Assembly: GCA_050732695.1 (NCBI GenBank)
Contig: JBOHRL010000100.1
Coordinates: 1 to 64,000 of the forward strand
DNA length: 64,000 nucleotides
Source of the DNA: JBFFZF01 sp050732695
GTDB taxonomy: Bacteria; Gemmatimonadota; Gemmatimonadetes; Longimicrobiales; RSA9
Direction: 5' to 3'
Of the stretch, positions 1 through 6,527 are shown piece by piece. Numbering within the stretch: position 1 is the first letter of the stretch; the number at the start of each line of letters is the position of its first letter. The position numbers were made by a program, and so were the translations under genes. The notes below the pieces were generated by a model. The model searched no databases. It was not told where the DNA came from and saw only the letters and a program-made list of their open reading frames with translations.

Positions 1-345
1 TGTCTCATCTACTCGGTCGAGACCCAATGGCAGAACATGCCGCGCGACGATCGGAAGAAGTTGATCGGCGAGTACCTCGCCTTCACCGACGACATCCGGA
101 AGAGCGGCCACTACCTCGGCAGCAACCCCTTGGACCCGACGAGCACGGCGAGCACCGTTCGCGTGAAGAACGGCGAGGTGACAGTCACGGACGGACCCTT
201 CGCGGAAACCAGGGAGCAACTGGGCGGCTACTTCCTGATCGAGGCCCGCGATACCGTCGATGCCATCCATGTGGCTTCGAGGATCCCGGGTGCGCGCTTC
301 GGCTGCATCGAGGTACGACCCATCGTGCAGATGGACGAACCATGA
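1..345 (+). CDS. YCII-domain protein (DGPF family), 5' end cut by window
   Basis: The reading frame is open from the first base (CLIYSVETQW...) and ends with TGA at 343-345, so the true start lies just outside. The fold is the small alpha/beta YCII (YciI-like, DGPF) domain. The hallmark D-G-P-F sequence is present (TDGPFAETREQLGGYFLIEA), as are the opening LIYS strand and the GHYLGSNPLD segment. Members of this family are about 120-140 residues, so only a few N-terminal residues are missing. DGPF proteins are often encoded beside ECF sigma factors, but their biochemical role is unsettled. The only sigma gene nearby is the broken one at 1896-2177 on the other strand. A second YCII gene lies at 18951-19364. 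The family call is sure; the function is not. Confidence 0.85.
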   Translation, partial: CLIYSVETQWQNMPRDDRKKLIGEYLAFTDDIRKSGHYLGSNPLDPTSTASTVRVKNGEVTVTDGPFAETREQLGGYFLIEARDTVDAIHVASRIPGARFGCIEVRPIVQMDEP

Positions 346-535
346 AGACGGGCGGATTCAGACCATCTTACCCTGCCGGCCGGCGGGACGCATTGAAGCG
401 TCTGGCCGCTGCCCTGGCGGCCGGACCGTCATCGCCAGCAGGCTCTCACCCCGGACCCATCGCATCCGGAGCAATTCCCTTCCCTCCGTGCACGTGGGCT
501 CCTCCATCACCGCTCTCTCCGGCAGGACGGCGAGT

Positions 536-661
536 TTGACCGCTATACGCGGAAAAGTCGCCACGGAGATCGTCTAGCTTCCACTCGTGTCGCATTGACC
601 GCGCTATGCGCGGAAAAGTCGCCACGGAGATCATCAAGCTTCCACTCGTGTCGCGTTGACC
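536..661. repeat. Tandem direct repeat, two ~60-bp units plus a partial third
   Basis: Unit 1 (536-594) and unit 2 (595-655) both begin TTGACCG, continue through CGCGGAAAAGTCGCCACGG and end CTTCCACTCGTGTCGC. They differ at only a few bases plus a 2-bp indel. A third TTGACCGCG starts at 656 and then diverges. Each unit carries a small dyad near its start; in unit 2 it is CCGCG-CTATG-CGCGG. Related spacing and sequence recur at 16701-16792. It could be a dispersed intergenic repeat of this genome or a small structured element. No coding function is evident. Confidence 0.7.
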
Positions 662-881
662 GCGCCGCGAGCGAGTCTCTCCATGAATGGTCGTCAGCGA
701 ACAAGGACCTTGACCCTCCGCGAAACACTCGCCGAGGCATGGACGCCGACCGCGCCCGTCAAGGCGAACGCCCGACAAGCCGAACGCCGGTCAAGACCGC
801 GGATGAGTGGAACCCGCGTGCCACTGGCGAGACCATCAGCGTCGAAGTGGGCCGGCTCACGGTCCGGTCCGGCATTCAGTG

Positions 882-915
882 GATGGAAAGCCGCCCGGGA
901 GGGCGGCTTTCCATC
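882..915. terminator. Perfect 15-bp hairpin, probable terminator for the 962-1776 operon
   Basis: The arms 882-896 and 901-915 (GATGGAAAGCCGCCC and its exact complement) enclose a four-base GGGA loop. The hairpin lies 47 bp beyond the stop codon of the minus-strand AHSA1 gene. The stem is GC-rich at the loop side with an AAA/TTT run inside, but there is no strong U-tract after it on either strand. A rho-independent terminator is therefore likely but not canonical. Confidence 0.55.
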
Positions 916-961
916 GTACGGGCAAACAGGTCATCGTGGTACGTCCGGCGCTCGCGCCGCG

Positions 962-1444
962 TCAGTCCAGCTTCGCCAGCACCCGGTCCAGCGCCTCGAA
1001 GCTCTCGTTCATCCCCTGCTCCATGCCTGACTGAAGCATCCCGTCACGCTCCTCGCTCGTGTGGAATAACGTTGTGTTGACGACTCTGGTCCGCTTGCCG
1101 CCGAGGTCCTCGAATTCCACGGTCTCAACCGCCACATGACCCGGCATGCCATCCCACTCGAACGTCATCACAAGCCGGTCCTGCGGCGTAACTTCGCGGT
1201 AGCGGCCTTCGAACCCATGCTCACCCTCCGGGCCATGCTCCACATACCGCCAGTGACCGCCGCGTTCCACTTCCATTCGCTCGATCACCAGCTTGTTTCC
1301 ACGACCCCACCACTGCGCCACAAGCTCCGGTTCCGTGAACGCCCGCCAGACGCGGTCGCGTGACGCATTGAATACTCGCTCGACGTGGATCGTGCGATCC
1401 GTGGGCGTCGTGACCTTTGTGGCCTGTTTCGTTGCTGCACTCAT
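962..1444 (-). CDS. SRPBCC (AHSA1-like) domain protein
   Basis: This 160-residue protein is a single SRPBCC/AHSA1 domain, a helix-grip fold that binds hydrophobic ligands in a deep pocket. The family signature is clear: RVFNASRDRVWRAFTEPELVAQWW near the start, the acidic-aromatic middle strand (GFEGRYREVTPQDRLVMTFEW) and the C-terminal long helix (MNESFEALDRVLAKLD). Length is normal. Its ATG overlaps the end of the upstream ArsR gene by four bases (ATGA at 1441-1444), so the two are translationally coupled. ArsR/AHSA1 pairs are common in soil bacteria. The regulator usually controls the pair, and the substrate of the SRPBCC protein is generally unknown. A hairpin at 882-915 ends the operon. 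Confidence 0.9.
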   Translation of the reverse strand: MSAATKQATKVTTPTDRTIHVERVFNASRDRVWRAFTEPELVAQWWGRGNKLVIERMEVERGGHWRYVEHGPEGEHGFEGRYREVTPQDRLVMTFEWDGMPGHVAVETVEFEDLGGKRTRVVNTTLFHTSEERDGMLQSGMEQGMNESFEALDRVLAKLD

Positions 1445-1776
1445 CGGTCTCCTCCAGTTCGCTCGAGGAACTCCCCGAGCCGGTCAAGGCGGGCGTCCAG
1501 CATCCGCCGGTATCGTTCCATCCAGGCCGTCTCATCCTCCAGACGCCGCGGGCCCAGCCGGCAAAGCCGCACCCGGCCCAGCTTCACCGTCGCCACCAGC
1601 TTCGCGTCTTCAAGAACCCGCACGTGCTTCCTCATCCCCGTCAGGGTCATATCGAAAACCGCCGCCAGATCGCTGATCGACGCCTCATCCCGGCCGAGGC
1701 GTTCCAGGATGCCTCGCCGCGTCGGGTCGGCCAGTGCGGTAAAGGCGTTGTCGAGTCGGTCGGAAAACTGAACCAT
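1441..1776 (-). CDS. ArsR-family winged-helix repressor
   Basis: 111 residues, the usual ArsR length. The start FSDRLDNAFTALADPTRRGILERL and the recognition region DLAAVFDMTLTGMRKHVRVLEDAKLV are typical of ArsR proteins paired with SRPBCC genes. The metal-binding Cys-Val-Cys box of arsenic or cadmium sensors is absent, so it is not a metal sensor by sequence. The ATG at 1776 has no Shine-Dalgarno. A TATACT -10 box ends only seven bases upstream, which fits a leaderless mRNA. An 18-bp palindrome covers the start codon and is a likely autoregulatory operator. The gene overlaps the downstream AHSA1 gene by four bases. Confidence 0.9.
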   Translation of the reverse strand: MVQFSDRLDNAFTALADPTRRGILERLGRDEASISDLAAVFDMTLTGMRKHVRVLEDAKLVATVKLGRVRLCRLGPRRLEDETAWMERYRRMLDARLDRLGEFLERTGGDR

Positions 1777-1785
1777 ATGGTTCAG
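1768..1785. promoter_or_regulatory. 18-bp perfect palindrome over the ArsR start codon (probable operator)
   Basis: CTGAACCATATGGTTCAG is a perfect dyad. It contains the ATG of the ArsR gene at its centre (minus strand, 1774-1776) and overlaps the last two bases of the -10 box. A homodimeric winged-helix repressor bound here would block both transcription start and, in a leaderless message, the first codons. The position argues for autoregulation by the adjacent ArsR protein; binding itself is inferred. Confidence 0.65.
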
Positions 1786-1813
1786 TATAGCGGCCGGGGT
1801 GACTGGCCGTCAA
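1784..1813 (-). promoter_or_regulatory. sigma70-type promoter for the ArsR/AHSA1 operon, leaderless
   Basis: Read on the minus strand, TTGACG (1813-1808) is followed after 18 bases by TATACT (1789-1784). The first base of the ArsR ATG (1776) is the eighth base after the -10 box, the usual distance to +1. The sequence between shows no ribosome binding site. It also overlaps a GC-rich dyad (1793-1820) that may help end transcription coming from the sigma remnant upstream. Confidence 0.6.
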
Positions 1814-1895
1814 CCCCGGCGCCGAGCCAGCCATTTCGTGATGCGTTCGACGGGCCCGGCGAACTGCCCGTCCGTGGTCCAGCTACGTCGCCGAA

Positions 1896-2177
1896 TCACG
1901 ATCCGGGTTGCATCGGTGCGGGCGCCTCTTCGCCCATTGCCTCCTCGCGCCGCGATCTTTTTGAACGCAGCATGTCGAGACACACCCGGGCCACGACGGT
2001 CGTCAGCCATCCGCCCAGGTTGTCCACACCGCTCGCGCCGGACCGACTCAGCTGGAGCCAGGCTTCCTGGACGGCGTCGTCCGCCTCGCTCCGTGAGCCG
2101 AGCATTCGATAGGCCAGCGCCCGAAGATGGGTGCGATTCTTTTCGAATCGGTCCGCCATCCAATCGTGTTCGTCCAT
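1896..2177 (-). pseudogene. SigJ-like (ECF41-type) sigma factor, truncated after region 2
   Basis: The 93-residue product starts like full-length SigJ/ECF41 sigma factors: FEKNRTHLRALAYRMLGSRS, then EADDAVQEAWL, then NLGGWLTTVVARVCLDMLRS. That is a complete region 2, for core binding and -10 recognition. It stops at 1896 after a short tail, PAPMQPGS. Region 4 and the C-terminal SnoaL-like domain, together roughly 170-200 residues in intact relatives, are absent. No fragment of them is visible in any frame before the ArsR promoter at 1813. The neighbouring ArsR/AHSA1 operon sits exactly where the rest should be. A stand-alone region 2 cannot direct normal -35 recognition, so I call it a decayed gene. 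Confidence 0.75.
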
Positions 2178-2326
2178 CGGTCACGTCCTCCGGTCGCCTT
2201 CCGTCATCCATCGCAGTGACGAACGCAACCGGCACGATGTGACCGCGAACCGCGACGTGGCACGCGTATCGCAACCGGCGAAGCCAGTGTTCCGATGGAT
2301 CCGTTCCTGACCATGGAGAAGATGTG

Positions 2327-2737
2327 ATGCGTTTCGAAGTGATCGTCATCGGGATGGTCGAGTCTCCCCTGACCGATCTCGAAGCGGCGCCCCGTCAGGC
2401 CGACGAAGGCGCACCCGCTGCCTGGCTCGTGTTCGAGCCGGAGATGCGCGAGGGTCTCCGCAGCATCCGCCCCGGTGATGAGATCATCGTCATCACCTGG
2501 CTCGATCGCGCTCGGCGCGATGTCCTGAGCGTGCACCCGCGCGGCGACGCGTCACGCGCGCAGGAGGGCGTCTTCAGTACGCGCTCGCCTCACCGCCCGA
2601 ATCCAATCGGCCTGCACCGCGTGCAGATCATTGCCATCGATGGTGGCCGGTTGCAGGTGCGTCATCTCGAAGCACTGCATGGCACGCCGATCATCGACGT
2701 CAAGCCGATTCTCAGCGGAGATATCCGCGAACGTTGA
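2327..2737 (+). CDS. TrmO/TsaA-like SAM-dependent tRNA methyltransferase
   Basis: 136 residues forming one TsaA/TrmO (UPF0066) beta-barrel domain. In characterised TrmO this domain methylates N6 of the threonylcarbamoyl-adenosine at tRNA position 37, using S-adenosylmethionine. The family motif RSPHRPNPIGL is at residues 86-96 and the second motif DVKP at 124-127. The protein is shorter than E. coli TrmO, which has an extra C-terminal domain, and matches the minimal bacterial and archaeal form. The ATG at 2327 has GGAGAA seven bases upstream; a GTG at 2324 is a possible alternative. It stands alone between the sigma remnant (opposite strand) and a VOC gene. The substrate could be another RNA or small molecule. 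Confidence 0.85.
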   Translation: MRFEVIVIGMVESPLTDLEAAPRQADEGAPAAWLVFEPEMREGLRSIRPGDEIIVITWLDRARRDVLSVHPRGDASRAQEGVFSTRSPHRPNPIGLHRVQIIAIDGGRLQVRHLEALHGTPIIDVKPILSGDIRER

Positions 2738-2815
2738 GCGGCCGTCACATTCCCGGGCCGCCCTCCGTCAAAGTGACGAACACAAACCAGAGCACGCTAC
2801 GACAGGAGACATTCG

Positions 2816-3226
2816 ATGAACCCGCACGTAAGCGCCATCACGCTCGGCGTCAGAGACCTGAACCGGGCGAAGCAGTTCTACCACGAGGGTCTCGGTTGGC
2901 CGATTCAACAGGAGCACCCCGCGTTCGTCAGCTTCAGTCCTGGCAACGGCTCGTCCGCACTCGGACTCTACACATGGGATGCGCTTGCCAACGACGCTGG
3001 CGTACCTGCGGACGGCAGCGGTTTCCGTGGCATCACGTTCTCCTACATCGTCCGCTGCGATGATCGCGTCGATGCGGTCCTCGAGGAAGCCGAACGCGCC
3101 GGCGGCACGATCGCCCGACCCGCCCAACGCGCTGCATGGGGTGGATACAGCGGCTACTTCGCCGATCCCGGCGGCTATCTCTGGAAAGTCGCAGCGGGCA
3201 CAGGGCAACAACCGTTTGCCGAATAG
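2816..3226 (+). CDS. VOC-family (glyoxalase/bleomycin resistance fold) protein
   Basis: 136 residues with two beta-alpha-beta-beta-beta modules. The N-terminal module begins VSAITLGVRDLNRAKQFYHEG and the C-terminal one ends YSGYFADPGGYLWKVA, both typical of the vicinal oxygen chelate superfamily. This is the cytoplasmic, glyoxalase-like subgroup often annotated as a lactoylglutathione-lyase-related protein. The exact substrate cannot be read from sequence, since members include glyoxalases, dioxygenases and antibiotic-binding proteins. AGGAG lies about eight bases before the ATG. It follows the TrmO gene by 78 bp on the same strand, so co-transcription is possible but not shown. Confidence 0.85.
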   Translation: MNPHVSAITLGVRDLNRAKQFYHEGLGWPIQQEHPAFVSFSPGNGSSALGLYTWDALANDAGVPADGSGFRGITFSYIVRCDDRVDAVLEEAERAGGTIARPAQRAAWGGYSGYFADPGGYLWKVAAGTGQQPFAE

Positions 3227-3407
3227 CCGTCCAGCCGCGGCGACCCCCTTCCCCTTGCGCATCGAGGGCACCGTCGCAACGTTTCCATAGATGAGAATAG
3301 GAACCGCCGATCGGTGCGACCCCTGGCCTCGGCCCGACGCGAGGCCCGCGGCCGGGACGGCGATCGAGGCGGGCATCGTTTCCTGAGTTTCGAGCGGAAG
3401 GCGTTCC

Positions 3408-3761
3408 ATGTTCGCCAGGGAATCCGGCCTGCTACAGGGCACACTCGAGCTGCTCGTGCTGAAGACGCTGTCGTATGGGCCGATGCATGGGTACGGCATC
3501 GCGAACTGGATCGAGAGTGTCACTGGAGATGTGCTGCGTGTCGAGGAAGGTTCGCTCTACCCGGCGCTGTACCGGATGGCGCGCAAGGGTTGGGTGAAGG
3601 GAGAGTGGGGCACGTCGGAAAACAATCGGCGGGCCAAATACTATCGGTTGACGACAGCAGGGCGGCGCCAGTTGCGCGAGCAGGCATCCGGCTGGGAACG
3701 CCTGGCAGCCGCGGTGAGTCATGCGGTGAGCACGAAGCGGGCGCCGGAGTGGGCGGAATGA
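3408..3761 (+). CDS. PadR-family transcriptional regulator
   Basis: 117 residues with the PadR winged helix. The opening LLQGTLELLVLKTLSYGPMHGYGIA, the wing motif EEGSLYPALYRMARKGWVKGEW and the basic NNRRAKYYRLTTAGRRQL are all present. This is the short subfamily with a single C-terminal dimerisation helix. The stop codon overlaps the ATG of the following ADOP permease (ATGA at 3758-3761), the standard arrangement in which a PadR gene precedes each ADOP gene. It very probably controls that permease. A GGAAGG sequence precedes the ATG. Confidence 0.9.
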   Translation: MFARESGLLQGTLELLVLKTLSYGPMHGYGIANWIESVTGDVLRVEEGSLYPALYRMARKGWVKGEWGTSENNRRAKYYRLTTAGRRQLREQASGWERLAAAVSHAVSTKRAPEWAE

Positions 3762-6418
3762 GAGAGCGGAACCGGCGGGGCTCACGACGACGCCTCGTGG
3801 ACGATGACGCGCGTAAGGAAGTGGACGATGAGCTATCGTTTCACTTTGAACAGCGCGTGCGCGACTACATGGCACGCGGTCTTGATGAGGTATCGGCTCG
3901 CGAGGCTGCGCTGGCGCGGCTTGGGAACCTGGCGAACGTGCGGGGCGAGTGTGCTGAGTTGTTGGAGGCGGCCAGTCGGGCTCATCGACAGCGGGAGTGG
4001 TTCGACGACGTGCGGCGGGACGTCGCATTCGGGCTGCATTCTGCGGCGGGATCTCCCCTCTTCACGATGCTGGCTGTCGCAACACTCTCTCTGGGGATCG
4101 GTGCAAATGCGGCCGTGTTCGGCGTGCTGAAGTCGGTGCTGTTGGACGCGTTGCCGTACGCGGACGCCGGCCGAGTGGTGCGTGTGTACGGCACGTCCGA
4201 TGAGCGTGGTGGCGATCGATTGCACCTGAGTGCTGGCGCAATTGCGGATTATGCGGAGCATCAGCAGTCGTTCGAGGGGATGTCCGCGTTCTATCCGACG
4301 ACGTACGAAGTGATCTACCGGCCGGACGGTGGACCGCGCGTGCTTGCCGGGGCACTGATCGGCGCCGCCTTTCTCGAGACGCTTGGAGTCCGGCCTGCTC
4401 TGGGCCGCGCGTTCACTCGGCATGACATCGAGTCGGATGCGTTCGTCATGATGCTGAGTCATGACGCATGGCGGCGCGAGTTCGGCGAGGATGCGAGTGT
4501 GATCGGAACGTCGTTGAGCATCGATGCGGATATGTGGCAAGTCGTGGGCGTCCTGCCCGAGGATTTTGTCGGGCCAATGGGTCCGGCCGACTTCTGGTTC
4601 CCGTTCGATGCGCGCGCCGGGCTGAGCGATCCGGTGCGCTCGCGGATGTCACCGACGCTCGGGCTCGTTGCCCGGCTGCGTCGGGACGTAACCACCACGG
4701 CAGCACAACGTGATCTGTCTGCCATCGCAGCTCAACTGGCGCGTGCACACCCTGATACCGATGCCGGACACGATGTGATGGTCGTATCCATGAGGGAATC
4801 GATGGCCGGTGACACACGGGCGCCCCTGCTCGCGCTCATGGGCAGCGCGCTCCTTGTTTTGCTCATCACCTGTGCGAATCTTGCGGGTGCGCTGCTTTCG
4901 CGCACGATCACGCGTCGCAAGGAGTTTGCTGTCCGCGTTGTTCTCGGCGCCGGACGCGGCCGCTTGATCAGACAACTGCTGACCGAGAGTACGATGCTCG
5001 CGGTCGCAGGCGCGATCGCCGGGTTGCTTCTCGCCAGTTTCGCGCTGGCCGCGCTGCGCCAGCTCGCGACCCCTTTACTGCCTGACTATGCCGACCTCTC
5101 GCTCGACCTGACAGCCGTGCTGGTTACGACAATCGTCGCGCTGTTCACCGGCATCATCGTCGGAATCGCCCCGATACTGTTCGTACGTCGAACGCGAACC
5201 CACGACACCTTGCGCGACACGGCGCGGGGCGCGAGTGAAAGTTTGCGCTCCCGCCGGTTGCGGGGCCTGCTGGTCTCGAGTCAGATCACGATCTGTCTCA
5301 GTCTGCTCGTGGGCGCCGGTCTCCTGTCTCGCAGCTTGCTTGCAATGATGGCGGCGCCGCTCGGATTCGATCCGGACGGCGTGCTCGCGATCTCCGTGAA
5401 AGGGCCTGTCCCCGCCCGGGACGCTACGCGCCGCCAGTTCTTCGATCAACTCGAACAGCGCGTGCGGGCGATGCCCGGCGTCATGAACGTAGCGAGCACG
5501 AATCAGGTTCCCGGACCGGCGATGGACCTCTCACCGCTCGCCGTACGGAGCGTCGCGCGGCCAGCAGCGGATGGGGCACCGCTGGTCCCGTTTGCGATCG
5601 TATCGGATGATTATTTTCGCGCGATGCGGATCCCGGTGCTCCGTGGCCGTGCGTTCGGCCCGCAGGATGCCATGGATGCGCCGCCCGCCATCGTGATCAG
5701 TGCGGCCATGGCGCGCCGGTATTGGCCCGATGGCAACGCGATCGGAGCGCAGCTCCGTCTCGGATCGGAGACGACCGGGCCGTGGGGTGAAATCGTCGGC
5801 ATTGCAGGCGACGTCCGTAGCGATCCCGCGCAGCTCGTGGCGGAGCCAATGGCCTACGGATCCGCCAGGCAGTCTTCTCTGCGCAGCAGTCGGACCTTTC
5901 TCATGAGAACGGACGTTGACGCCCCCGCGCTTGCAGGTGCGTTTCGGCATGAACTCGCGGAACTCGACCCGACCGTGCCGATGGACGCAGTTCTTCCGCT
6001 GCGAGGATTCCTCGACGAGAACGTGAATGCGCAGAAACTGCCCGCGTTCGTCATGACAGCGTTCGCCGCGCTCGCACTGCTGCTCGCTTCGGTTGGCGTG
6101 TATGCACTGTTCTCGAGCATGGCCTCCGCGCGAGAGCAGGAGTTCGGCGTCCGGATGGCGCTCGGCTCGAGTCGTAACGCGATCGCCACTCTGGTTCTGC
6201 GCCAGGGCGCGACCTGGATGATCGCAGGGCTGGCCGGTGGCGCGATCGGCGGTGCAGCCATCGCGTACGCGCTGCGCGGCCTCCTGTACGGCGTCTCACC
6301 ACTCGACCCGATGGCTGCCGGCTTCGCGGTCGCGACTCTCCTCCTGTTCGGAACGCTTGCACTGCTGATCCCCGTCCGCCGGGCAACCCGCGTGCAGCCG
6401 CGGACAATACTGCGCTGA
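3758..6418 (+). CDS. ADOP-type permease (MacB/FtsX-like, duplicated)
   Basis: 886 residues. An N-terminal soluble helical segment (about 1-85, with EVDDELSFHFEQRVRDYMARG) is diagnostic of acidobacterial duplicated orphan permeases. It is followed by two copies of MacB periplasmic core plus FtsX membrane module. The first transmembrane helix starts near SPLFTMLAVATLSLGIGANAAVF. FtsX regions include LLVLLITCANLAGALLSR mid-protein and the closing GVYALFSSMASAREQEFGVRMALGS. No ATPase gene is adjacent, hence 'orphan'. In MacB the periplasmic domain works mechanically; the role of ADOP proteins is not established. The start at 3758 is fixed by the ATGA overlap with PadR. A sister permease lies convergently at 6528-8972. 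Confidence 0.9.
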   Translation: MRERNRRGSRRRLVDDDARKEVDDELSFHFEQRVRDYMARGLDEVSAREAALARLGNLANVRGECAELLEAASRAHRQREWFDDVRRDVAFGLHSAAGSPLFTMLAVATLSLGIGANAAVFGVLKSVLLDALPYADAGRVVRVYGTSDERGGDRLHLSAGAIADYAEHQQSFEGMSAFYPTTYEVIYRPDGGPRVLAGALIGAAFLETLGVRPALGRAFTRHDIESDAFVMMLSHDAWRREFGEDASVIGTSLSIDADMWQVVGVLPEDFVGPMGPADFWFPFDARAGLSDPVRSRMSPTLGLVARLRRDVTTTAAQRDLSAIAAQLARAHPDTDAGHDVMVVSMRESMAGDTRAPLLALMGSALLVLLITCANLAGALLSRTITRRKEFAVRVVLGAGRGRLIRQLLTESTMLAVAGAIAGLLLASFALAALRQLATPLLPDYADLSLDLTAVLVTTIVALFTGIIVGIAPILFVRRTRTHDTLRDTARGASESLRSRRLRGLLVSSQITICLSLLVGAGLLSRSLLAMMAAPLGFDPDGVLAISVKGPVPARDATRRQFFDQLEQRVRAMPGVMNVASTNQVPGPAMDLSPLAVRSVARPAADGAPLVPFAIVSDDYFRAMRIPVLRGRAFGPQDAMDAPPAIVISAAMARRYWPDGNAIGAQLRLGSETTGPWGEIVGIAGDVRSDPAQLVAEPMAYGSARQSSLRSSRTFLMRTDVDAPALAGAFRHELAELDPTVPMDAVLPLRGFLDENVNAQKLPAFVMTAFAALALLLASVGVYALFSSMASAREQEFGVRMALGSSRNAIATLVLRQGATWMIAGLAGGAIGGAAIAYALRGLLYGVSPLDPMAAGFAVATLLLFGTLALLIPVRRATRVQPRTILR

Positions 6419-6527
6419 GCCCGTGACGAAGCGCCAGACGACGGACCTCGCGCAAGTCCGAATGTGGCCGGTTTCCAGGTCACGCCGAAGCGGTGGAGGC
6501 CGGCGATCGCGACGCGTCTGCCGGCCT

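Larger units (their letters stand above)
346..961. other. Non-coding stretch, 616 bp
   Basis: No frame here shows protein-like composition or a recognisable family. The open frames are short, Arg/Ser/Pro-rich and overlap one another. What it does hold is a direct tandem repeat of about 60 bp (536-661) and a perfect 15-bp hairpin (882-915) just beyond the end of the minus-strand AHSA1 gene. The stretch between the YCII gene and the tandem repeat shows nothing I can name. Confidence 0.6.
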
